In this document: one piece after another, positions 10,907 through 23,107 of the stretch | Position numbering within the stretch: the stretch's first letter is position 1 | How the letters are laid out: the number at the start of each line of letters is the position of its first letter | The notes under the pieces: model-generated | What the model saw: only the letters and a program-made list of their open reading frames with translations | What the model was told of the DNA's origin: nothing | Database searches by the model: none | Source of the DNA: Orientallactaga sibirica | Taxonomy: Eukaryota; Chordata; Mammalia; Rodentia; Dipodidae | NCBI GenBank assembly: GCA_036365145.1 | Contig: JAEOAD010002279.1 | Coordinates: forward strand, 4,273,001-4,337,000 | DNA: 64,000 nucleotides | Direction of reading: 5' to 3' | Program-made: the position numbers and the translations under genes

Positions 10907-12843
10907 TGACCTGGAATTAGCTATGTAGTCTCAGGGTGGCCTCGAACTCAGGGCAATCCTCCTACTTCTGTCTCCCGAGTGCTGGGATTAAAGGCATGCG
11001 CCACCACACCTGGCTTTTGTACTGTTTTAGATATTTGTTCCTTAGGCAATAGACAAGGCCCTCAAAGACAGTTGAAAATCTTATGTCAGGGGCCTGGAGA
11101 AATGACTTAGCAAGTTAAAGGGGCTTGTCTGCAAAGCCAAAGGACACAGGCTCAATTCTCCAGAACCCACGTAAGCCAGATGCACAAGGTGGCGCATGCG
11201 TCTGGAGTTCATTTGCAGTGGCTGGAGGCCCTGGGTGCCCATTCTCTCTCTCTTTTTCTCTCCCTCTTTCTCTCTATCAAATAAATAAATAAACAAAGAC
11301 AATTTTATGACCTAGAATAGGTCATTTTGCTCTCCCCCTAACTCCATGGAGGATATGGCTGCTGATAGAATTGTTTACTGTGGAATATTGGTGAGGAGCC
11401 AGCCATGTCCTAAGATGTCCTGTCGCCCAGATACTCAAGAGCTCATGTCTGGTTCTGTGCCTTGCAGGGTGTGAGGGCAGACGAGGACTGTTTGGGAGAT
11501 GTGAGGACAACCCTCTTGGGAGTGGGGTAGGTTCTGTCAGCTAGCCACTTCTTCCCCTCCCTCCTCAAAACGCCTTTGCCATGCAGGCTGCAAGGGGGAC
11601 GGGGCACTGCTGCCATATGATGATGCAGTGGGAGGACAGACCCTCACGGAGCTGGACGGGACCTACAGGCCTCGGGAGGCCACGCTCCTCTTTCTGCTTG
11701 TGTCCCAAAGGGGGAAAGGGACAAATCACGGTGGCAGACACGATCCTTGTGTCAGCTCAGCTGCCATTTCACCAGCACTGTCTCGCTTGTCCAAGCCCCA
11801 CGCTCTCCCTCGATGGTACACCACACCCTGTGACCGCACTGATCTCCTGACCCACAGATCTGAGCCTCCCTCCCATGGCAGCTCAGCTGCGTTTACCCCT
11901 CCAGGCCCCTCCCAGCCGCTGCCCCTGGCATCCACATCTGTGCTCCAGATGTGTTGTCTGGACTCAGTGGCTTCCTGTCCCATCTGCTGCTCCCTCTGGC
12001 TGGCCAGCCTCCACCTTTGGTCTCCCACACACCCAGTACCACTTGCGTCCCCTTCCCCCAAGCCCTGCCAGTGAGTGATCCAGGTAAGATCCACATGTGG
12101 AAACTCTGCTATCCCCAGCACAAGGGCCTCTGTGCACCCCAAGTATGCGGGGTGCTCAGCACCTCTGAGGGTGGAAGAGTTGCCAAGCACCTTACAGGTG
12201 GCAAAATGCTTGTCATCCACAGGGGAGCAGTGAATCTTCATTCTATCTTACGTCCAATTTACAGAGGATGAAACTCGGGCCTCTGAGGCCCTGAACAGTT
12301 CTCCCAGGCCAGGTAACGTTCAACATGCTGTGACTGCTGTGTGAGTGTACCCAAGGGTGCAGAAAGCAGCGACTTCTGTTGCTACAGGGTTCAAAATAGC
12401 CACGACTAAAATCTAGCCATAAAAAAAGAGGATAGAGGGCTGGAGAGAGATGGCTTAGCGGTCAAGGCGCCTGCCTGCTAAGCCTAAGAACCCGGTTCCA
12501 ATCTCCAGTTCCCACGTTTAGCCAGATGCAAAGTGATGCAAGGGCGCAATGCCGCACTTGACCACAAGGGGCTCACACATCTGGATTTCGTTCACAGCAC
12601 CTGAGAGACTATTGGTGCGCCCATCTCTGTCTCCCTCTCCCTCTCTGTCTGTCTCTCTCTGTCTCTCTCTCCAAAAATAAATAAAAAATAAAAATAGCCG
12701 GGCGTCTCTTTAATCCCAGCACTCGGGAGGCAGAGGTAGGAGGATCGCCAAGAGTTGAGGCCACCCTCTCATAGTTAATTCCAGGTCAGCCTGGACCAGA
12801 GTGAGACCCTACCAAAAATAAAAAAAAAAAATAAATAAATAAA

Positions 12844-12884
<41 letters not shown>

Positions 12885-13502
12885 AAATAAATTAAAAAAA
12901 GAGGATAGAGAAAGGAACAATTTTTTTAAAATTAATTAATTAAAAAATTGGGGGTTTCAAGGTAGGGTCTCACTCTAGCCCAGGCTGACCTGGAATTCAC
13001 TATGTACTCTCAGGGTGGCCTCAAACTCATGGCAATCCTCCTACCTCTACCTTCCAAGTGCTGGGATTAAAGGCGCACACCACCACAACATTTTAAAATT
13101 ATTATTATTATTATTTTTTTTTGGTTTTGTGAGGTAGGGTCTCACTCTGGTCCAGGTTGACCTGGAATTAACTATGTAGTCTCAGGGTGGCCTCGAACTC
13201 TCGGCGATCCTCCTACCTCTGCCTCCCGAGTGCTGGGATTGAAGGCGTGCGCCACCATGCCCGGCCGATTTTTAAAATTTTTCTTTAAAATATTTTATTT
13301 GGGCTGGAGAGATGGCTTAGCGCTTAAGGCGCCCGCCTGCTAAGCCTAAGAACCTGGTTCCAATCTCCAGGTCCCACGTTTAGCCAGATGCAAAGTGACA
13401 CAAGGGTGCAATGCTGCACTTGACCACAAGGGAGCGCACGCATCTGGATTTAGTTCACAGCAGCTGAGAGACTGCTGGCGTGCCCATCTCTGTCTCCCTC
13501 TC

Positions 13503-15580
13503 CCTCTCTCTCTGTGTCTCTCTCCAAAAATAAATAAAATAATTAAAAAATTAAAAAATATATTTTATTTTTATTTATTTGAGAGAGGAAGAGGGGTGGG
13601 AGAGAGAGAGAGAGGCAGAAAGGGAGAGAGAATGGGTGTGCCAAGGACTCCCGGCCACTGCAAATAAACTCCAGATGCATGTGCCACCTTGTGCATCCTG
13701 CTCACGTGGGACCTGGAGACTTGAACCTGGGTCCTTAGGCTTCACAGGCAAGTGCCTTAACCGCTAAGCCATCTCTCCAGCCCTCACCAGATGTTTCTCA
13801 TTCATCCAGTAGAACACCAGGTAGGAGTTAAAATGCATGAACCACCTCTACAGGTACCAACATAGATGATATACCGAAATATAAGTGATGAAACTGATGT
13901 TGTAAAAGGACAGCCACAATGAGACAGATGCCTCCACTTGGAGATCATGAAATGACAAAGTAATGCTCAGTGCTTGGCTGGGAAAGATCCACTACTACAG
14001 GAAAGGGGCTGGGGCTGGAGAGATGGTCAGCGGTTAAGGTGCTCTCCCGCAAAGCCTAACCATCTGGGTTTGATCCCCAGCACCCACGTTAAAGCCAGAT
14101 GCTCAAAGTGGCGCATGCTTCTGGAGTTTGTTTGCAACAGCTGGAGGACCTGGGGCACCAATTCTCTCTCTCTTCTGTGTCTCTCTACTTGTAAATAAAT
14201 AAATTATATATTTACAGGATGCTGTTTTATTTTATTTTTGGGTTTTCAAGGTAGGGTTTCACTCTAGCTCAGGCTGACCCAAAATTCACTACATAGTCTC
14301 AGGTGGTCTCAAACTTGTGGTGATCCTCCTACCTCTGCCTCCTGAGTGCTGGGATTAAAGGCAGGAGCCACCACACCCAGCATATTTTATTTTATTTATA
14401 AAGAATTTTATTTACTTATTTATTTATTAGAGACAGAGAGAGGGGGAAAGAGAGAGAGGGAGAGTGAGAATGGGAGTTCCAGGGCCTTTAGCCACTGCAA
14501 ACAAACTCCAGATGCATGCGTCCCCTTGTGCATCTGGCTTATGTGGGACCTGAGAATCGAACGTGCACAGCTTGATGTGGATGCTGGGGAACTCGGGTCC
14601 CTGAATTTGCATTTGTACTCCACAGCATGCTCTTTTCCCCAACCCTTCACCCTAGTTTTAAAAAAATTATTCATTTTATGTGTTTGAAAAAGAGAGAAAG
14701 AGGCAGATATATATATATATGGAGAGAGAGAGAATGGGCACGCCAGGTCCTTCAGCAACCACAAATGAACTCCAGGTGCATGAACAGGTAAGCTCTTTAA
14801 GCTGGGATTAAACGTGTGCGCCACCACACCCGGCTTACACAGGCAAATTTTGATTTTGAGACTACAGAGTGAATTCCAGGTCAGCCTGAGCTAGAGTGAG
14901 ACCCTACCTCAAAAAACCAAAAGATAAAATAAAATAAAATAAAATAAAACAAATCACCATAAAGCTTGGGAGGCAGAGGTAGAAGGATAGTCATGAGGTC
15001 AAGGCCACCCTGAGACTACAGAGTGAATTCCAGGTCAGCCTGGGTTAGTGCAAGACGCTACCTTGAAAAACCAAAAAATAAAAATAAATTTAAATTTAAA
15101 AATTCGGGCTGGAGAGATGGCTTAGCAGTTAAGGTTTTTGCCTCGAAGCCCTAAGGACCCAAATTTGATTCCCCAGGACCCACACAAGCCAGATGCATAA
15201 GATGGCGCAGGTGTCTGGAGTTCTGTTTGCAGTAGCTGGAGGCCCTGGCATGGTAGCGCACGCCTTTAATCCCAGCACTTGGGAGGCACAGGTAGGAGGA
15301 TCGCCATGAGTTCAAGGCCACCCTAAGAATTCATAGTGAATTCCAGGTCAGCCTGGACTACAGTGAGACCCTCGAAAAACCAAAAAAAATTTTAAAAATC
15401 AAATTTTGCCTGTGTAAGCCGGGTGTGGTGGCGCACGCCTTTAATCCCAGCACTCGGGAGGCAAAGGTAGGAGGATCGCCGAGAGTTCGAGGCCACCCTG
15501 AGACTATATAGTTAATTCCAGGTCAGCCTGGACCAGAGTGAGACCCTACTTCGCAAAAAAAAAAAAAAAACCCTGTGTAA
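13503..15580. repeat. SINE cluster
   Basis: End of long t-SINE(+) to 13545; t-SINE(-) 13560-13785; unique 13786-14005; t-SINE(+) 14007-14212; B1(-) 14235-14383; t-SINE(-) 14395-14570, cut short; unique 14571-14665; t-SINE(-) 14680-14790; B1(-) end fragment 14800-14836; B1(+) part 14860-14920; B1(+) 14960-15085; t-SINE(+) 15107-15245 interrupted by B1(+) 15246-15385; B1(+) 15416-15570. An inverted pair in this block is described in the findings. Confidence 0.75.
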
Positions 15581-17690
15581 TTTTGGAACTTGGGGCTTAA
15601 TCGTGGTTTGCTCCCTCTCTCATCTCACAGTAGGGCCTCCCTTTTTACCTCCAAGCTTCCTACTTACTGATTCCTTGAAGATTCTTGGTGAAATCTGGTG
15701 CACCAGGCCTTTTAGGTATAGGAGGCCTTACCATCAGACAGTACGTTGTTCCTGGCACTCAGATCTAATCTTTCTCCTTGTTCTCTTCATAAATACAAAC
15801 AAAAAAATGACTCGCTGGACATCATAATGGTACAGTCTAGTATCATTATTGTTATTTTGGTTTTTTGAGGTAGGCTCTCGCTCTAACCCAGGCTGACCTG
15901 GAATTCACTATGTATTCTCAGGGTGGCCTCGAACTCATGGTGATCCTCCTACCTCTGCCTCCTGAGTGCTGGGATTAAAGGCGTGTGCCACCACACCTGG
16001 CTTCTTTTTTAAATATTTTATTTTGCAAGCAGTGAGAGAGAGAGAGAGAGAATGCCAGGGCCTCTAGCCACTGAGAACGAATTCCAGACACATGTGCCAC
16101 TTTGTGCATCTGGCTTTACGTGGGCACTGGGGAATCAAACCCAGGTCACTAGGCTTTACGGGTACATGCCTTAACTGCTGAGCCGTTTCTCCAGCCCTAA
16201 TTTGCCTCTCACTTTGAGAGGTTTCAGCCATAGTCAGCCGACTTGATTGCTTGGGGCCTGAACTAAAGCAGAACACAGCAGAGGGAGTGTGATGGCGTGT
16301 AGCTGCACTTCTCAAAACAGCTAAGGGCAGAAGAGCTGAGACAGGAAGGGGACTGGACAAGATATAGTTCCCAAAGACACCCCCCATTCACCTGTTTCCT
16401 TCAACCAAGCCCCACCAACTAAACTGCCCAGGACTTCCCAAGATTAGCTCCACCATCTGGGGACCTGTTTTGAACGCACAAGCCTATGGAGGGGACACTC
16501 CAGTTCAAACCTCTACATTCTTGTCCCTGGCGGCCACCCCACCAGTGTCAGCTCATGGCTGACCTCTGAGGACAGCATTTATTCAACCCCCTCCACCCCC
16601 CGTGGTCACTTGAACCCAGGAGTTCAAGATCAGCCTGAGCGGACTGGAGAGATGGCTAGGCAGGGAGCTCCCTTTCAAGGGAGGTGTTCAAGGTTCAGAC
16701 GGACAAAGTCCAGAGCGCCAAGGGCCCTGAGTTCTCGTCAGCAGAGCCACCCAGGCCTCCCAGCTTCCTACGCGTTTCCAGCTCTGGAGGTGACAGGGCA
16801 GCCGCCAGTACAGAAGTAGCACACTGCAAAGGACAGCTTGCTCGCTAAGTGGTCAAGGTGGGACATGAGCCATGGGTCATTCTAAAAAAACTGATTACAA
16901 GGGCTGGAGAGCAGTTAAGGCATTTGCCCGCAAAGCCAAGGACCCCGGTTCAATTGTCCAGGACCCACATAAGCCAGATGCACCAGGGGGCGCATGCATC
17001 TGGAGTTCGTTTGCAATGGCTGGAGGCCCTGGTGTGCCCATTCTCTCTCCTTTTCAAATGAATGGATAAATTAATTTAAAAAAAAGAGGTCAGGAGAGAT
17101 GGCTTAGTGGTTAAGGCGCCTGCCTCCTAAGCCTAAGAATGCTGGTTCCAATCTCCAGGTCCCACGTTTAGCCAGATGCAAAATGACACAAGGGCGCAAT
17201 GCCGCACTTGACCACAAGGGGCGCACACATCTGGATTTCATTCACAACAGCTGAGAGGCTGCTGGCGCAACCATCTCTGTCTTCCTCCCCATCTCTCTCT
17301 GTGTCTCTTTCCAAAAAAAAAAAAAAGATCAGTCTGAGCAACATGGCCATGCCATGACCCTGTCTCAAAGAAAGAGGGGGAAAAAAACCTTTATTTTTTC
17401 CCATGCTTTGGAGGATTTTGATCCCAAATGGCAAGTATTAAGTCATGATTAATTTAACTCCCATTTTTTTATCCAACAAAGGCATAGATGGCGACCGCTC
17501 AGAGCTTCTGGCCTCTACATCCAGCTGGGCACGGCACGTGGCTGACATGATCCTGGACAGAGGTAGAGGGGCGTCACAATGTGTGTGGCCCGCGTCTTAC
17601 TCTTTCCTTCATAAGCTATGAGATATGGAAACTGCTGGCTTGCCCAGGTGAACACATAGTTTTCACTGAGTTTCTGAAACATCACTTGTT
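15581..17690. other. Intergenic, mixed unique and SINE DNA
   Basis: Unique 15581-15840; B1(-) 15850-16002; t-SINE(-) 16010-16198; unique 16199-16900; t-SINE(+) 16902-17075; long-form t-SINE(+) 17092-17325; unique 17326-17690, including a decayed element at 17326-17370. No coding exon was recognised. The - strand of 17690-17962 is the probable 3' UTR of the Tctex1 gene. Confidence 0.6.
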
Positions 17691-17694
17691 TTTT

Positions 17695-17897
17695 TAAAAT
17701 ATGTATTTTATTTATTTACTCATTTGAGATGATAGAGAGAGAGAATGGGCATGCCAGGGCTTCCAGCCACTTGCAATCGAACTCCAGATGCATGAGCCCC
17801 CTTGTGCATATGGCTTATGTGGGGCCTGGAGAATCGAACCAGGATCCTTTGGCTTTGCAGGCAAATGTCTTAACCACAAAGCCATCTCTCCAGCCCG
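17695..17897 (-). repeat. t-SINE(-), possible poly(A) donor for the Tctex1 gene
   Basis: The element is antisense to the window, so its AAATAAA-rich side (near 17703-17720) faces downstream of the - strand Tctex1 gene, about 250 bases after its stop codon. That it supplies the poly(A) signal is an inference. Confidence 0.6.
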
Positions 17898-17961
17898 TGA
17901 ATCATCACTTAGTATGAAGATCCCACGGCCCCTTCCCCAACCTCGCCCCATCACTCAGGGC

Positions 17962-18309
17962 TCACTCCACATAGATGGCGTGCACCAGAGTGATGCAGAA
18001 GAGCGTGGGGTTCACATAGTGGGAAGCGGCAAAACTGTCTGCATGTGGGTCCCACAGACTCTGGCTGGAGACCACGATGTCGTCCTGCCCCTTGCTCCCA
18101 ATGCTGACAGAGCACACTAGCTTGTAGCGGGGTGGGGTGACAGTCTTGACCAGGTCCCGTATCTCAGAGCTCAGAACAGTGGCCAAGTGGGCACACTGAG
18201 CAGGGTGGTAGACCACACCAGCCAGCCTGGAAGGCAGGTGGGCCTGTATCAGCTCCTCCGCGCGGGCGCAAGGGAACTTCACTTCTGGCCTGGCTGACCA
18301 CAGGGGGAC
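17962..18309 (-). CDS. Tctex1-domain gene, terminal exon
   Basis: This exon encodes residues 57-171 and the TGA at 17964-17962. The acceptor, read on -, is 'ccctccctccattcag' ending at 18310, followed by GTC CCC CTG (VPLWSARPEVKFP). The frame stays open into the intron, so the splice site rather than a stop sets the exon start. This exon holds essentially the whole Tctex1 fold and no internal stop or frameshift, unlike the SINE-derived frames around it. The domain call is the firmest part of the model. Confidence 0.85.
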   Translation of the reverse strand, partial: VPLWSARPEVKFPCARAEELIQAHLPSRLAGVVYHPAQCAHLATVLSSEIRDLVKTVTPPRYKLVCSVSIGSKGQDDIVVSSQSLWDPHADSFAASHYVNPTLFCITLVHAIYVE

Positions 18310-20223
18310 CTGAATGGAGGGAGGGTTATTTGCAACAAACAAAATTTGAACTTGAAATTGAACACGTTGGGCATAGACCTTTGAGCAAGAACATCTTTTG
18401 GATATAACTGAATGCAGAGCCAGGCGTGGTGGCACCCAGACCTGGGGAGGCAGAGGTAGGAGGATCGCCGTGAGTTCGAAGCCACCCTGAGACTACAGAG
18501 TGAATTCCAGGTCAGCCTGGACTAGAGTGAAACTCTACCTCAAAAAACCAAAACACAAGCTGGGTGTGGTGGCACATGCCTTTAATCCCAACACTCTGGA
18601 GGCAGAGGTAGGAGGATTGCCATGAGTTCAAGGCCACCTTGAGATTGCATAGTTAATTCCAGGTCAGCCTGGGCCAGAGTGATACCCTACCTCGAAAAAC
18701 AAAAACAAAAAAAAAAAAAAACAAACAAACACACACACACACACACAAAAAAAAAAAAATAAAAAAATAAAAACAAAAACAAAACCTGAATGCAGAACCT
18801 GGAACGTAGGAAAGCTCTGGAAACGGGTGTGTTGCACGTATGGCAGAGGTTAATCGTCTGCATCTGGTCTCTGACCCCGTTGCCCTCACCACAGCCCCGG
18901 CCCCTGGTCTCTACCTGTTCTCGGATGACTCTGAGAGGCTGGCCATGGCTCCTCTGCGGATGTGACTGTATTCTCAAAGATGTCCGATTCTGAGAGACAA
19001 AAACAGGCATTGCTGTGCATGACATCAATGGGTATCTACTGCGTGCTGGGTTTTTAAGATTTATTTTATTTTATTTTATTTATTTTATTTTATTTATTTG
19101 AGAGAGAGAATGGGTCCACACAGGCAAAGCCTCCAGCCACTCCAGCAAAGTGCTGGGTTTTAAAATGGCAGATGCATGCCTCAAAGCTGACTGAAGAAGG
19201 ACTTGGGTGGGACCTGGAGTGATTTAGGGAAACCTAAGCAGTTGAGGACAGATAAGGATAATGTGTGGACAGCAGGACCCTCTTGGGAATCCAGGCATCT
19301 TTGCAGGCAAATGCGCTGCTGAACAGCCTTCACCCAGCAGCCATTCTCCTCCTGGCTGACAGAGAGAATATCTGTCCAGCTCCCCAAGTGCTGGATTTTA
19401 AAATGGCATTGTTTGGGGCTGGGAATGCCTCAAAGTCTCACTAAAGATTAGGACTGCCCTGGGAACACTACACTAAATGTTTCTATGGGAGGTGATTTAG
19501 GAAACTTTTCAGATGCAGTTGACCACAGATGACACAAAAGGCATAATAGTGTGGACAGGATGGACCCTCTTGGGAATCCACATCCTCCATCTCAGGGATC
19601 TTACGGAAGGCCCTGATAGAATGGAAAGCCAAAGGAACAGGATGACCTCTTACTATGCAGCTGAGGGACAGAAAACAGCCTTCATGATCCAGCAGCCATT
19701 TTCCTCCTGGCTGACAGAAGAATGTCATCAAATTGGACTAATGGAGAAAGGGAGGGGATATGATTGACTGGAGTTCTAAAAAGTGGAATGGGGACCGCCA
19801 AAGGAGGAAATATTGGACTCAATAAAAATTTAAAAAAAAAAATTTAAAAAAAAAAAAAAAAAAAATATAAGAAGCTACCAATGAAGCCAGGTGTGGTGGT
19901 GCACGCCTTTCATCCCAGCACTCGGGAGGCAGAGGTAGGAGGATTGCCATGAGTTTGAGGCCACCCTGAGACTACACAGTGAGTTCCAGGTCAGCCTGGG
20001 CTAGAGTGAGACCCTACCTCGGAAAACCAAAAAAAAAAAAAAAAAAAAAAAAAAGGAGCCACCAATGCACATGGCAACTTCTCAAAGGCACCTCAGTAGG
20101 GGGGAGGGACGGGGGCAGGGAATACAGGTGACTCATCACATGTCCATTACAACATCTCCCTTAATGGCCAGTGTCTTATTCTATTGGTATGGTAATTTGT
20201 TTATTTATTTATTTGAGAGAAAG

Positions 20224-20254
<31 letters not shown>

Positions 20255-23076
20255 ATGGGAGCACCAGGGCCTCCAGCCACTGCAAACGAACTCCAGACGC
20301 GTGCGCCTCCTTGTGCATCTGGCTTACGTGAGTCCTGGAGAATCAAACCGGGATCCTTTGGCTTTGCACGCAAACTCCTTAACTGCTAAGCCATCTCTCC
20401 AGCCCTTGGTATGGTAGTTTGAATAGATGGGCCCTCAGTATATTCAGTGTGTATCGGTTTGTAGTTTGGATCTGTAGCCACCTAGCTGGAGGAGGTGTCA
20501 CTGGGTGGTCCAGCCCTCTGGTGTGGTGGTGGATTTGAGATTCTAATCAAGATATGTAAAGTGTTCGAGGTCCCCCTGGAGTTCCTGAAGTGTGCTGTGT
20601 GCGGTGGCTATTGGCTTGGGGCCTCTCTCTCTCTCTCTCTCTGCTTGGACCTGTGAAAGCAGGCCCCTTTCTTCTGCCATTATGGAACTTCCCCTGGATC
20701 TGTAAACGTCAATAAATATCCCCTCCCCCGTAAGTGTGCCTGGTTTGGAAGTTCATCTCAGCGAACCTGAAGCCATCTGCTACAACTGGCAAAGTCAAAT
20801 GTTCAAAAGGTAAAACAGGGGCTGGATAGATGGCTTAGCGGTTAAGCCTATAAAGGCAAAGGACCCAGTTCGATTCCCCAGGACCCACGTAAGCCAGATG
20901 CACAAGGTGGCGCATGTGTCTGGAGTTCCTTTGCAGAGGCTGGAGGCCCTGGTGGGCCTGTTCTCTCTCTCTCTGCCTCTTTCTCTCTCTGTCTGTTGCT
21001 ATAAAATAAATAAAAAAGTATATATATATTTTTTAAAAAGGCCAAGGGTTAGAGGAATGACTTAGTGGTTAAGGTGCTTGCCTGCAAAGCCAAAGGACCC
21101 AGGTTTGATTCCCCAGGACACACATAAGCCAGATGCACAAGGTGGCTCATGCGTCTGGAGTTCTTTTGCAGTGGCTGACGGCCCTGGCATGCCTCTTTGT
21201 CTCAAGTAAATTAAAAAAACTTAAAACAAAGTAAAATAGTGTTCTTGCACAGTTCTGTATGCCCTTCCAGCCCACCACCAAGCGCAATGCCTGGCAGTTA
21301 GTGTTGCCACGTGACCGTGGGTTAGTTGCCATGCCCCTGTGAAATGCAGATGGTGCGTCCTTTTCCTCCCAGAGCTCTGCTAAGGAGCACAGATTGCATA
21401 CGGCAAGTGCTCCGCTCAGCGCCTGGCTCAGCCAGGTTTCAAAGTGAGTTAACTTTCTTCCTCTACTCCGGCCAGGGAAGCAGTAGGGGAGTAAGAAGCA
21501 AACCTTCATGCCCAGCTCGATGATTCCCCTGTCCCCCAAATCTCTGGGTAAGTAAGTGCGTCTTTTCTCCAGCAAATCCCCAGTTATCTCCTTTGGCTGG
21601 CTCTGTCCACTAGAACTGAAGTCTGTCCCAGTTTCCCCCATGTTGATGTGGCAAAACAAAGCCACGACCCAGTGTGTACAACTAAGCCACTATGCCCCCC
21701 CTCCCCATGCTCTCTCTGCCTCATGCAGAACAGTCCTCTGCTCACAGTGCCTACTCTTCACACCACTCTTCCACCTGCTGCAATCTGATAACTATTCCCC
21801 ACCTCCACCAGATGTCCCCAGGGAGAGATGGCTTAGCTGTTAGGGCGCTTGCCTGCAAAGCCAAAGGATCCAGGTTCGATTCCCCAGGACCCATGTAAGC
21901 CATATACATAAGGTCATGCATGTGTCTGGAGTTCATTTGCAGTGGCTGAAGGCCTTGGAGCATTCATTCTCTCTCTCTCTCTCTCTCAAATAAATAAAAA
22001 TAAAGTAGAAATTATTTAGCTGGGCATGGTGGCGCACGCTTTTAATCCCAGCCCTCAGGAGGCACAGGTAGGAGGAATCGTGAGTTCGAGGCCACCCTGG
22101 GACTACATAGTGAATTCCAGGTCATCCTGGAACAGAGTGAGATCCTACCTCGAAAAATCAATATATGTATGTATGTATATAAAATTTATTTATTTGAGAG
22201 GAAGAGAGAGAGAGAGAGGTAGATAGAGAATGGGCATGCCAGGGTCTCCAGCCACTGCAAATGAACTCCAGACACATGTGCCACCTTGTGCATCTGTCTT
22301 ACGTGGGTCCTGGGGAATCGAACCTGGGTCCTTAGTCTTCGTAGGCAAGTGCCTTCACCGCTAAGCCATCCCTCCAGCCCTTCAGCAAACACTTGTGCTC
22401 ACTTGTGCCGGTTTCTGCCGAGGTGTCCCTTGCCTCAAGGAGGAGCCGCAGCTGCCATTACAGCAGATGTGTGAAGCTTGCCACTCTGCCCCAGTACTCA
22501 GAGACAACGGCGTTCTGGCTTCCCTTTCTGTCCTTGCTGGGACTCAGTTTCCACAGCCAGAAAATGGGCAGGATGGAAAAGTTGGACTTGCCCTTTCAAG
22601 TCCCCAGCACTTACTCAATGCCTCTCTGCACTGGAAGCCCCTGCCACTCACCTTGAGCTCTCGTGTGAGCCTGTGTACAGCCAGAAGGCCCCGGAGGCTG
22701 AGCTGGGTAGCTGCTGCTTCTGGGTTTGGGGGCGTCTGGTTGACCACCCTTCGGGATGCAGCACTTGACAAGGCGACACTGCTGCCTGGACCCTCATGAC
22801 CAGTGACCTGAGAAGACACAGGTGGGCGAGTGGAGGGGAGGAAGCCACGCACTCAGTGAGGAGTATGTGGGGTCTCGGCCCCAGCTACATGTACTTTAGG
22901 CACATGACAGCCCACCACCCTGAACTGGCAGCTCAGCTCAGATATCTTCCTATCCACACATGGGGCTCCGCATGGCAGAATTAGCACCATGTTTGTGAAA
23001 CAAAGTCCTGCTTTCCTCCTTCCTTCCTCCCTCCCTCCTTTCCTCCCTCCCTTCCTTCCTTCCTTCTAACTTAAAA

Positions 23077-23107
<31 letters not shown>

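Larger units (their letters stand above)
9979..13502 (+). repeat. Direct duplication 1, right copy
   Basis: This is a near-identical copy of 6392-9978 with the same order of unique blocks and SINEs. Differences are single-base changes, homopolymer length changes and small deletions. One lies near 11685 (the left copy has about 16 extra bases after 'gaggccacg'). Others lie in the B1 at 12703-12815, where two internal stretches are replaced by a few bases. Beyond the copy the t-SINE continues intact to about 13545, so the right end is the ancestral flank and the left copy was cut at the junction near 9978. Confidence 0.9.

Noticed and set aside
21147..21665. 172-codon - strand frame and a possible 40-base exon near 21482-21521 with an acceptor-like and donor-like edge
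   Set aside because: The length of 40 would break the phase-0 Tctex1 model, and the surrounding text looks like an old MIR.
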